DNA from: DATKZH01 sp964475955
GTDB taxonomy: Bacteria; Planctomycetota; Planctomycetia; Pirellulales; Thermoguttaceae
Direction: 5' to 3'
DNA: 64,000 nucleotides
Assembly (NCBI GenBank): GCA_964475955.1
Contig: CAYYZY010000009.1
Span: 1 to 64,000 of the forward strand
A program made the translations under genes and the position numbers. The notes beneath the pieces were generated by a model, which was not told the DNA's origin, did not search any database, and worked only from the letters and a program-made list of their open reading frames with translations. This document shows, in pieces, positions 52,654-60,041 of this stretch. Numbering within the stretch: position 1 is the stretch's first letter; each line of letters begins with the position of its first letter.

Positions 52654-52789
52654 CTCGCCAAGGCGCCAAGGCGCAAAGCAACCGAGAGAGGTCGTCATAA
52701 CTCGATCCTCGCCTACGTTGACGCTCCACCCTCACTACTCATCATTCATCATTCACCCTTCATCCTTTGCGCCTCCGCGCCTTTGCGAG
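52654..52789. repeat. Inverted repeat with CTCGC(C/A)AAGGCGC arms
   Basis: The 25-base arms at 52654-52678 and 52765-52789 are complementary except for a few changes. The loop contains ATCATTCATCATTCACC-type short tandem units. Confidence 0.8.
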
Positions 52790-52836
52790 ATCCCCTCCCC
52801 CCGACCCCACCCCCAAACCAATCAGGAGCCCGAACC

Positions 52837-53640
52837 ATGACGTCCGACCGCGAACCCACCGTGCAGGAGCTTTTCGACCTGTCGGGCAAGACGTCGCTGA
52901 TCAGCGGGGCCAGCGGGCACCTGGGCGGCGCGATGGCCCGGGCGCTGGCCGAGGCGGGGAGCCGCGTGGCGGTGACCAGCCGCCAGGCCGATCGGGCACG
53001 CGCGGTCGCCGCGGAGCTGCCCGACCCGAACGGCGCGGGCCATCGGGGTTTCGCCATGGACCAGATGGACGCCGATTCGATCGAAAGGGCGGTGGCCGAC
53101 GTCCTCGACGAAGTGGGCCGCGTCGACGTGCTGGTCAATAACGGCCACCACCCGCTGGCGAGCGACTGGACCGACGTCGCCCCCGAGCAGTTCACCCGGC
53201 AACTGGCCAACGCGACCGGCTACTTCCTTCTCGCCCGGCGCGTACGGGAGCACGCCGTCGAGCGCGGCGGCCCGGCCAGCATCATCATGCTCGGGTCGAT
53301 GTACGGCCTGGTCGCTTCGTACCCCGACGCATACGAGGGCATATGCCCTGCCAGCCCGGTCGCCTATCACACGCTCAAGGGCGGGATCGTGCAGCTCACG
53401 CGGCATCTGGCGGTCTATTGGGCTTCGGACGGCGTTCGGGTGAACTGCCTCAGCCCGGGGCCGTTCCCATCGTCCAAGGCCCCGATCGGGATGGTCGAGC
53501 GCCTCGAGGGCCACAGCCCCATGGGCCGGATGGGCGTGCCGCACGAGCTCAAGTGCGCCGTCGTCTTCCTGGCCAGCGACGCCAGCAGCTACATGACCGG
53601 CCAGAACCTCGTCATCGACGGCGGCTGGACGGCGTGGTGA
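52837..53640 (+). CDS. Short-chain dehydrogenase/reductase
   Basis: A 267-residue classical SDR. The nucleotide loop GASGHLGGAMA is near residue 25; NNGHHPLASD carries the NNAG-like motif (NNGH). The catalytic set is present: LGSMYG (serine), YHTLKGG (Tyr-x3-Lys). The C-terminus LSPGPFPSSKAPIG and SYMTGQNLVIDGGWTAW is standard. It probably oxidises or reduces a sugar or polyol with NAD(P). AGGAGC precedes the ATG at 52837. Located after the Gfo/Idh gene on the same strand, separated by a repeat. The substrate is not known. Confidence 0.92.
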   Translation: MTSDREPTVQELFDLSGKTSLISGASGHLGGAMARALAEAGSRVAVTSRQADRARAVAAELPDPNGAGHRGFAMDQMDADSIERAVADVLDEVGRVDVLVNNGHHPLASDWTDVAPEQFTRQLANATGYFLLARRVREHAVERGGPASIIMLGSMYGLVASYPDAYEGICPASPVAYHTLKGGIVQLTRHLAVYWASDGVRVNCLSPGPFPSSKAPIGMVERLEGHSPMGRMGVPHELKCAVVFLASDASSYMTGQNLVIDGGWTAW

Positions 53641-53750
53641 AAGACGGCCGAACAACAAGCCGCTCGACATGGAAGCCATGGAGCGGCGCTACCGCAGCCG
53701 GGCGGCGAAGAACAAGTGACGGGCGGCCGAAGAACAACTCCCCGCTTTCC

Positions 53751-53810
53751 GTAGCAGGCACACTCCGTGTGCCGTCCGCTCGCCCGCGGCACAGGGAGTG
53801 TGCCTGCTAC
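53751..53810. repeat. Palindromic repeat, GTAGCAGGCACACTCCG family
   Basis: Inverted 23-base arms (53751-53773 and 53788-53810) with one mismatch and a 14-base loop. A diverged copy is at 19299-19368. It lies between the convergent SDR and membrane-protein genes. Confidence 0.85.
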
Positions 53811-53858
53811 TCTGCGGATGCGGAAGTCATTCTCCGTCCGCCGCGTTGACCGGCGCGC

Positions 53859-54254
53859 TCAGCGCCGCTTCGCCCGGAACGGCAACCATCCCAGCAGGGC
53901 GCCGAGGGCGAGTCCGACGAGCAGCGCTAGCTCCGAATCGGTCAGTTGGGGTCCATGCGGCATCCCCGCGAGGCCGGGCGCGAGAAGCACCAGCACCAAG
54001 GCGACCGGCAGGAAGGCGACCGCGGCCGCCACGAGCCGCTTCCCCACGTAGGTCGCCAGCGCCCTGGCCAACTCGAAGTAGTGCGCGAGGAACGGATCGT
54101 CGGGACGATCGGAAACGAGGCTCCGCGCCGTCACGGCGAACTTGTGCCAAACGTGGTCTTCGCCGAGATGTGCGCACGTGCGTTGCCAGGCCACCGCCGC
54201 TCCGGTGCCCAGCAAGGCTCCGACCATCGCGATCGCTATTTCGTTCAGTTCCAT
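53859..54254 (-). CDS. Membrane protein of unknown function
   Basis: A 131-residue protein. One helix near the N-terminus (EIAIAMVGALLGTGAAVA) is followed by a soluble stretch (about 25-65) and two more helices (VAAAVAFLPVALVLVLLAP and LALLVGLALGALLGWL). ATG at 54254 gives a natural N-terminus; the longer frame adds low-complexity residues. It starts seven bases after the stop of the upstream gene, so it belongs to a three-gene operon with the two genes at 54262-56045. I recognise no family. Confidence 0.7.
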   Translation of the reverse strand: MELNEIAIAMVGALLGTGAAVAWQRTCAHLGEDHVWHKFAVTARSLVSDRPDDPFLAHYFELARALATYVGKRLVAAAVAFLPVALVLVLLAPGLAGMPHGPQLTDSELALLVGLALGALLGWLPFRAKRR

Positions 54255-54261
54255 GGCCGGC

Positions 54262-54642
54262 CTATCCTCGATCGATCGGGTGGGGGGCCCGAAGCGCAGT
54301 TGCGGCCTCGCGGTCCCGCGCTGATCTTCCCACGTCGGCATCGGCCGGCGACGCCTCGACGGCCTCGCCCGCGCCGGCTTCGGCCCGGCGACGCTCCTCG
54401 CGCGCGCGGCGCCGTTGGCGGAGGAGCTTGATTGGGTAGAGGATCGGCGCGAGAAGTCCCAAGAGGATCACGGCCGCCACGGCCGCCAGCGCGCCGAGCA
54501 TGCTCAATCCGGCCCCCGGACCCACGTAGCCGAGAGGGCCGGCGCAAGCCCACGCCTCGACGGGCGCCGACAGCACCGCCAGCGGCACGGCCACGCCCAA
54601 CAAGGCCCGAGAGGGCGGGGGAAACACTTCTGCACGTCTCAT
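54262..54642 (-). CDS. Small membrane protein with Arg/Glu-rich tail
   Basis: A 126-residue protein with a probable signal or first helix (LLGVAVPLAVLSAPVEAWA), a short external part (CAGPLGYVGPGAGLS) and a second helix (MLGALAAVAAVILLGLLAPI), then a highly charged cytoplasmic tail of about 45 residues (RQRRRAREERRRAEAG). The GPLGYVGPGAG motif and following helix are seen in small proteins near secreted sulfotransferase-like genes in my recollection, which I cannot verify. Its ATG shares one base with the stop of the gene upstream (TGATG at 54642), so the two are coupled. Function unknown. Confidence 0.7.
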   Translation of the reverse strand: MRRAEVFPPPSRALLGVAVPLAVLSAPVEAWACAGPLGYVGPGAGLSMLGALAAVAAVILLGLLAPILYPIKLLRQRRRAREERRRAEAGAGEAVEASPADADVGRSARDREAATALRAPHPIDRG

Positions 54643-56045
54643 CAATCTTCGCCTTCCTCAGGAAAGGGGAACCGTTCGGGTTCCACGTACTTGGCGGTGA
54701 ACACCAGGGGGCGCGGCTCGTGCGGCTCGACGTCGAGGTAGCCGTATTCCCAGAGCACCTCGCCACGTTCGAGGTCGATTTCCCAGACGACGCCCGCGTT
54801 GGTGATCGCCACCAGCGCGCGCCGGCCCGCTTCGTCGAGGTCGAGGTGGCCGGCCGTCTCCGAGAAGAACGGGCCCGGCAGCGACTGAGAGGGGCGCGGG
54901 AACACCGTCTCCGGGACGTCCGTCTCCAGTCCAATGCGCACCAGGCGGCTCCCCCCGGTCGGTTGAGGTCCTCCGAGATTGTCGAACACGAGGATTCCGT
55001 CGCCGAAGAATCGCGGGCTGTGCTGGCGCAAGGTCGTGCCGGCCGACATCCATTTGAAGCGCCGGGTGTGGGCGTCGAGGATACCCACGGCGTTGAGGCT
55101 GCGAAGCGAAACGAGCATGTCGCCGGGGTTCAACCGATCGGAAGTGGCCGCCAGCGCGCGACTGACGACGCGGACGTCGTTCAGGTGCGTGGGATCGTCG
55201 GTGTGCGCGCCCGTGTCCATGTAGGTGGCGCCGGGAAACAGGCCCACCCAGCCCGATTCGACCAGGGCGTCGAGGATCGCGATCTCCTCGAGCGCGTTTC
55301 CGTCGGGGTCGAGAATCATCACGGTGTCGCGGAGGATCTTTTCCTCCGGCGCGGTGATCGCGGCGCCCGTGTCCCCGATACGGACCGGGGAGTCGGCGAT
55401 CCGAACCGCCGGAACGTAGATGCGACCGTCCTCCGCCACGGTGAACCAGTGATGGCACAGCTCGCGCTTCCAGATCAGGCGGGAGTTGCGATCGAACCGG
55501 GCGAGTCCGACCGCGATGGGAAAGCAATTGTCGCCCTGGAAGCTGACCAGCAGCCCGCCGTCTTCGTAAAGATGCAGCCCCACGGGGTAAGCGCCGAACT
55601 TCCCCGGCGCCTTGTGGACGCCCTCCAGATCGTCCCACAGGTGCGGGTCGTAGTGCCAGACGTGCTTCACCTCTCCGTGGCCCTCCATCAGCCAGGCGAG
55701 GCAGCCGTCGGGGCTGTGCTTCTTCAGGTGGTCCTTCCCGCCGCTGATGAGGATCAGCTCGTCGGGCCCATCCCCCGCATGAAGCCGAACGGACGGGTCG
55801 ATTGCCGGAGGCGCCTTGCTGGAGTCGGAAGGGCCCGGCGACCACGCCTCCGCCGGATCGACCTTCGGCCTCCGCGGGGCGTAGACCTCCGCCAGCGTTC
55901 CCAAGGCCAGGGACGCATCGCGGATGACCGGGTAGGGAAACACCTGCCACGCGACCGTCGCCGCCCCGTAGATGAACAGCGCCAGCCCGAACGAGTAGAG
56001 GAGCAGCGCCTTGAGCAGGCGGTCGGAGAGGCAATCGTGCCTCAT
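54642..56045 (-). CDS. Arylsulfotransferase-like (ASST) membrane-anchored protein
   Basis: A 467-residue protein. A single N-terminal membrane anchor (LLKALLLYSFGLALFIYG) is followed by a large propeller-like external domain. Blocks such as CHHWFTVAEDGRIYVPA, THLNDVRVVSRAL, PGDMLVSLRSLNAVGILDA and TLRQHSPRFFGDGILVFDN closely match the arylsulfotransferase/ASST family, which has histidines as sulfate acceptors and donors (HHW, THLND, RQHS). Members move sulfate groups between phenols or act on sulfated sugars. ATG at 56045 puts the anchor at the N-terminus. It heads an operon with two small membrane proteins, with one-base and seven-base junctions. Confidence 0.85.
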   Translation of the reverse strand: MRHDCLSDRLLKALLLYSFGLALFIYGAATVAWQVFPYPVIRDASLALGTLAEVYAPRRPKVDPAEAWSPGPSDSSKAPPAIDPSVRLHAGDGPDELILISGGKDHLKKHSPDGCLAWLMEGHGEVKHVWHYDPHLWDDLEGVHKAPGKFGAYPVGLHLYEDGGLLVSFQGDNCFPIAVGLARFDRNSRLIWKRELCHHWFTVAEDGRIYVPAVRIADSPVRIGDTGAAITAPEEKILRDTVMILDPDGNALEEIAILDALVESGWVGLFPGATYMDTGAHTDDPTHLNDVRVVSRALAATSDRLNPGDMLVSLRSLNAVGILDAHTRRFKWMSAGTTLRQHSPRFFGDGILVFDNLGGPQPTGGSRLVRIGLETDVPETVFPRPSQSLPGPFFSETAGHLDLDEAGRRALVAITNAGVVWEIDLERGEVLWEYGYLDVEPHEPRPLVFTAKYVEPERFPFPEEGED

Positions 56046-56566
56046 GGGTGCCTCCGCAATCGACGATCTCCGAGGCGATCGTGCGGCGAACGTCGCCGCT
56101 ACCGCCTGGGGGACATGCGGAGCGCCTCTCGGCCGGGCGCGAATGGGGAGCCTCGCAGTGCGCGCGGGCCGCAAAGCCACGCCCCGCGCTCGGGCGGAAG
56201 CATCGCCCCTGGTCGGGGGGTCCGCAGTCTCAAGATGTTCCGGTAGCGTTCCCCCCTCAGTCATTATTCCCAAACCCCGCAACTCGTCGAGGGTTTCGTC
56301 GCCAAATTCCCCGGACGGCGGGACTTCGCCTCGCCCGCATTGCCCACCAGCCACACCAACCCGAAGCGCAAGCGAGGCACTGGCTTGCACGGCCCCGATC
56401 CGTCATCGATGGTTCCGGCCAGAATCGGAGCCGCCGCCGGCCGACCAGGAGGCGCCACGGGTTGTAGACTACAGATTGAAGGGGGCAGATCCGCCGCTGG
56501 GGCCCGTGCCCGTCGGAGTGGGGCGCCCTCAGCCGGCCTGCCCTAAACCCGGGAGCCTGACCGCCG
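56046..56566. other. Divergent spacer with a repeat arm
   Basis: About 520 bases between the ASST-like gene and the GNAT gene on opposite strands. It contains a single AACCCGAAGCG-family arm (56347-56377). The rest shows no recognisable gene or RNA. Confidence 0.55.
56347..56377. repeat. Single arm of the AACCCGAAGCG family
   Basis: CCAGCCACACCAACCCGAAG continues into CGCAAGCGAGG, the complement of the right arm of the element at 44194-44226. No opposing arm was found nearby. Confidence 0.75.
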
Positions 56567-57265
56567 ATGGCCCGCTTTGTGCAAGGATGGGAGCGCGTCG
56601 CCGAACTCCGGCGGCGGAGCGGCACCGGGGCGGTGGTGCGGCGGTTGGGCTACCGGTTCGCCCGGCGGTTGGTCGACGTGAGCGTGGCCCACGTGCTCTG
56701 GCTCGACGTGGATCGGGTCCACCCGTCGCTCCGGCCGCCCTCCGGCTACACGTTTCGCTTCCTTTCGACCGAGGAGGTTCGGGCCCATTCGGCCGATTCG
56801 GGCAACTGGCTCAGCCCGGCCATGGCGGGGCGGATCGCGGGCGGGCTCGATTTCTGTTTCGCCGCGCTGGCCGGCCCGCGCCTGGCGGCCTACGGATGGT
56901 TCGCCCTGGAGTGCATCGAGCCGGAGCACAACGGCGGCACGGCCCTCTCCTACCCGAGCGACATGGCGTATATGTACGGCGGATTCACCTACCCCGAGTT
57001 TCGCGGCAACCGGCTGCACGGGCTGGTAAAGAAGCGGGGGCTCGAGGCGCTCGGCGAGCACGGGGTGCGGGGGCTCGTCTCGACGGTCGAGTGGACCAAC
57101 GAGGCCTCGCTTCGTAGCAATTTCCGCCTGGGCTGCCTCGACCTGGGCCGCGCGGTCGAGCTGCGCCTGGGCCGATTCGGCGTTGCCCGCTACCCTCGTG
57201 CGGCGCAGCGCCGGGGCATCCGGTTTGCGAAGGACGCCATGACGCGGCCGGCATCACGGCGTTGA
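56567..57265 (+). CDS. GNAT-fold N-acetyltransferase
   Basis: A 232-residue protein. The C-terminal 130 residues show a GNAT pattern: FAALAGPRLAAYGWFALE, MAYMYGGFTYPEFRGNRLHG (acetyl-CoA pyrophosphate loop of Q/RxxGxG/A type, here RGNRLHG) and LVKKRGLEALGEHGVRGLVS, with the family asparagine near TNEASLRSNFRLG. The N-terminal 55 residues are an extension. It is not one of the well-known ribosomal or aminoglycoside acetyltransferases. It stands alone on the plus strand, about 285 bases before the GT39-like gene. Substrate unknown. Confidence 0.82.
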   Translation: MARFVQGWERVAELRRRSGTGAVVRRLGYRFARRLVDVSVAHVLWLDVDRVHPSLRPPSGYTFRFLSTEEVRAHSADSGNWLSPAMAGRIAGGLDFCFAALAGPRLAAYGWFALECIEPEHNGGTALSYPSDMAYMYGGFTYPEFRGNRLHGLVKKRGLEALGEHGVRGLVSTVEWTNEASLRSNFRLGCLDLGRAVELRLGRFGVARYPRAAQRRGIRFAKDAMTRPASRR

Positions 57266-57457
57266 CCTTTGGCAACACGCGCAGCGCGACGTCGCCGGGA
57301 GCTGCGGGTCCAAGGTCGCCGCCCGGCGGGACGGAAGTCTGATTGTCCGAAGGGTTTGCGTGGATTCGGGGCGCGGTCGCGATCGGGCCGTGCGTGGCGT
57401 GTCCGGCGCGGCGCGCGGTTTGCGATCAACTCACCCAATGATTTGTGCAACCGGCGC

Positions 57458-57484
57458 GTGGGTCTCGTGTCCCTCGACCCACCC
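57458..57484. repeat. GTGGGTCTCG...CGACCCACC repeat
   Basis: Second copy of the element at 22697-22723, with few base differences. It lies upstream of the GT39-like gene. Confidence 0.65.
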
Positions 57485-57550
57485 GACCTCGCCAGTGGCA
57501 TTGTTGATCGGTTCCTGCGGCACCTGGCGCGTTTGACGAAGAAGGGTCCC

Positions 57551-59182
57551 ATGACGAAACAATACGGCCCGTGGTTGGCGATCGCGGCGACGCTCGTGAC
57601 GGTCGGCGTGATCCAGGGGAGCACGCTCCGCTCGGGGCACTCCTGGGGCGGCGACTTCAGCATGTACGTCCACCACGCCAAGAACCTGGTCGAGGGGACG
57701 CCCTACGGCGCGACCGGCTACCTCTACAACCCCGACTACGCCAAGATCGGGCCGCCCACCTACCCGCCGGTCTGCCCGCTCCTGCTCGCGCCGGTCTACC
57801 TGGTCTGGGGGCTCAACTTCGAGGCGATGAAGCTGGTGATGCTCGGCTCGCTGCTCGTCTGCCTGTTGGCCGTGTTTCTCTCGTTCCGCAAGGAACTGCC
57901 GACGGCCCACTGCCTGGCGATCGTCGCCCTGGTGGGGCTCAACCGCACGTTCCTGGGCGGGGCCAACACGATCGGCTCCGACCTGCCGTTCATGGCGCTA
58001 CTGTACCTGACGATCCTCGCGTTCCAGAAGGCGTACGACGTCGCCCCGGGCCGGCCGCCGCGCTTCGCCCTGCTGGTGCCGGCCACCCTGCTCTTGTTCG
58101 TCGACTTCGCCACGCGCACGTTGGGCGGCGTGCTGCTGCCCGCCGTGCTCGCCTACGACCTGCTGCGGTACCGCCGCGTCACCCGATCGGCCGTGCTGGT
58201 GGGTGGGCTTTTCGTCGTCCTGGCGCTGGCCCAGAGCCTCCTGGTCCACAGCAACACGGCCTACTTCGACCAGTACAACGTGGGGCCGGGCGTCTTCGTG
58301 CACAACGCGATCGCGTACCTGGGCGAGGGCGCCGCGTTCTGGCACAACGGCTACATCAAGCCGCTGGCCGTGTTGCTCTTCGCGGCCGTGACGGCCCTCG
58401 CCCTGCTCGGGTTCGTCGCCCGCGCGCGACGCAAGCTGACGTTGCTGGAGATCTTCCCCGTCCTCTACCTGGCCGCCGTGCTGCTCTTTCCCAGCTTCGC
58501 CGGCCGGAGGTTCTTGCAGCCGATCTTCCCGCTCTACTTCTTCTTCGCCTTCTCCGGGCTGGAGCACGCCTGGCTCGTTCGCCGGGCGGCCGTGCGACGG
58601 GTGGTCCTCGCCTCGCTGCTGGCGGCCGTGGCCGGCTCCTACGCGGCGACCTCGACGCGCTTGGACCTGGAGGTGAACGAGGGCATCTGCAAGGCGGAGT
58701 CGGTCGCGCTGTTCGACTTCGTTTCGCGCAAGACGCCCGACGACGCCGTGATGATCTTCGTCAAGCCCCGGGTGATCGCCCTGCTCGGCTCGCGCTCGGC
58801 CTCGGCGTATCACACGCCGGCCGACGACGCCGCGTTGTGGGACTACTTCCGTCGGATCGGGGCGACGCACCTGGTCGTCATCGAGAACGACGCGGCCTTC
58901 GCCGGCGCCGAGGACCCGGCCCGGCTGACCTACCTGCGCAGGTTCGCCCGGAACCACGCCGACCGGCTTCGAACCGTGTTCGCCAACGCCGACTTCCGCG
59001 TCTGCCAAATCGCCGACCCGGAAGTCGACCTGGCCACGCACTCCGCCGACCCGGCGCACGGCACGGCAAGGAAAAAGGGGACGGGGCTCATTTTGTGCCG
59101 CGCGCATGGGAAGCGTCAGGTCGTCTTGGGACAAAATGAGCCCCGTCCCCTTTTTCCGCTTTTTCCGCCCGAAAAAAAATGA
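57551..59182 (+). CDS. GT39/ArnT-type membrane glycosyltransferase
   Basis: A 543-residue protein with about 11 transmembrane helices. The first external loop carries the GT-C signature GGDFSMYVHHAKNLVEG with the catalytic Asp, followed by TYPPVCPLLLAPVYL. The C-terminal periplasmic domain starts about residue 375. Such enzymes transfer a sugar from a polyprenyl-phosphate donor to lipids or proteins at the outer face of the inner membrane. ATG at 57551 follows AAGAAGGG. The last 35 residues (from about ARKKGTGL) are encoded by the inverted repeat at 59072-59155 and do not look like family sequence, so the repeat seems to have replaced the native end. Confidence 0.88.
   Translation: MTKQYGPWLAIAATLVTVGVIQGSTLRSGHSWGGDFSMYVHHAKNLVEGTPYGATGYLYNPDYAKIGPPTYPPVCPLLLAPVYLVWGLNFEAMKLVMLGSLLVCLLAVFLSFRKELPTAHCLAIVALVGLNRTFLGGANTIGSDLPFMALLYLTILAFQKAYDVAPGRPPRFALLVPATLLLFVDFATRTLGGVLLPAVLAYDLLRYRRVTRSAVLVGGLFVVLALAQSLLVHSNTAYFDQYNVGPGVFVHNAIAYLGEGAAFWHNGYIKPLAVLLFAAVTALALLGFVARARRKLTLLEIFPVLYLAAVLLFPSFAGRRFLQPIFPLYFFFAFSGLEHAWLVRRAAVRRVVLASLLAAVAGSYAATSTRLDLEVNEGICKAESVALFDFVSRKTPDDAVMIFVKPRVIALLGSRSASAYHTPADDAALWDYFRRIGATHLVVIENDAAFAGAEDPARLTYLRRFARNHADRLRTVFANADFRVCQIADPEVDLATHSADPAHGTARKKGTGLILCRAHGKRQVVLGQNEPRPLFPLFPPEKK
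59072..59155. repeat. Perfect 25-bp inverted repeat within the end of the GT39-like gene
   Basis: Arms at 59072-59096 and 59131-59155 (AAAAAGGGGACGGGGCTCAT and its complement) are identical over 25 bases with a 34-base loop. The GT39-like reading frame crosses it. Confidence 0.9.
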
Positions 59183-59197
59183 GACCCGACCCCATTT
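59175..59197. repeat. Second copy of the AAAATGAGACCCGACCCC repeat
   Basis: Exact 23-bp match to 3707-3729. It supplies the stop codon of the GT39-like gene, just as the other copy supplies the stop of the saccharopine-dehydrogenase-like gene. Confidence 0.85.
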
Positions 59198-59205
59198 CCC
59201 CCCTC

Positions 59206-59234
59206 TTCCCGATCCCGCCGCGCCGTGATATAGA
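59206..59234 (+). promoter_or_regulatory. Possible pyrE promoter
   Basis: TTCCCG at 59206-59211 and TATAGA at 59229-59234 with a 17-base spacer, about 85 bases before the GTG start of pyrE. Weak -35 box. Confidence 0.3.
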
Positions 59235-59320
59235 GGGAGCACGTTGGACGGTCGCGGCCGACGGGCCCCCGCCGCACGGTCGACGGGGGTGATTCTGCCT
59301 CTTTATCTGGGAGCGCGCCG

Positions 59321-59878
59321 GTGTACGACAAGCAGGCCCTCATTGCCCTGTTTCGCGAGAAAGCCCTCAAGTTCGGCGACTTCACGCTCGCCTCGGGCAA
59401 GAAGGCGACCTATTACCTCGACGGCAAGCAGGTCACGCTCGACCCCCAGGGTGCCCGGCTTGTCGGCGAAGGGATCCTCGACCTGCTGGCCGCCGACGCC
59501 CTGCCCGCGGCCGTGGGCGGCATGTCGATCGGCGCCGACCCGATCACGGCGGCGGTGGTCACCATGTCGGCCGTTCGCGGCACGCCCATTCCCGGCTTCA
59601 TGGTCCGGCGGAAGAGCAAGGGGCACGGGACCAACCAGTACATCGAGGGTCCCGTGCGGCCCGGCGACGAAGTGGCGATCGTCGAAGACGTGGTCACCAC
59701 GGGCGGCTCGTCGCTGGAGGCCATCCAGCGCGTGGAGGACTTCGGCATGAAGGTCGCCCGCGTGATCGCCATCATCGACCGCATGGAGGGCGGCGCCGAA
59801 GCGTTCGCCAAGGCGGGCTATCCGTTTGCCAGCCTGCTGACGATCCGGGATTTCGGCATCGACCCGCCGGAAGGCTGA
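59321..59878 (+). CDS. pyrE: Orotate phosphoribosyltransferase
   Basis: A 185-residue enzyme of usual size, starting with GTG at 59321. It joins orotate and PRPP to form OMP in pyrimidine synthesis. The PRPP loop is VAIVEDVVTTGGSSLEAIQ (residues about 114-132), with FTLASGKKATYYLDGKQV early and MVRRKSKGHGTNQYIEG before the loop, matching PyrE. No other pyr genes are nearby. It lies downstream of a repeat cluster and is convergent with the GTPase gene. Identification is secure from the motif set and length. Confidence 0.94.
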   Translation: MYDKQALIALFREKALKFGDFTLASGKKATYYLDGKQVTLDPQGARLVGEGILDLLAADALPAAVGGMSIGADPITAAVVTMSAVRGTPIPGFMVRRKSKGHGTNQYIEGPVRPGDEVAIVEDVVTTGGSSLEAIQRVEDFGMKVARVIAIIDRMEGGAEAFAKAGYPFASLLTIRDFGIDPPEG

Positions 59879-59952
59879 TGGGTGGGCCTGTCGCCGAAAT
59901 GGCGTGGGGAGCTGGGGAATGACCGCCGGGCGGAGGATGAGAACTGGGGTGA

Positions 59953-59983
59953 TGACCACTGAGGGCACGGAGGGCACAGAGAA
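59953..59983. repeat. Single arm related to the GGAGGGAACGGAGG family
   Basis: GAGGGCACGGAGGGCACAG resembles the arms at 11751-11779 and 11877-11907. It lies between convergent pyrE and GTPase genes. The similarity is partial. Confidence 0.45.
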
Positions 59984-60041
59984 GTTGGGAAGAGGTTGGG
60001 CAGAAGCGGAGAGTTCGTCGGGCGGCCTTCGGCAACGGCGG

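Noticed and set aside
53669..53719. A 16-residue frame after the SDR stop
   Set aside because: Too short, highly charged, no ribosome site and no conserved feature; probably chance.
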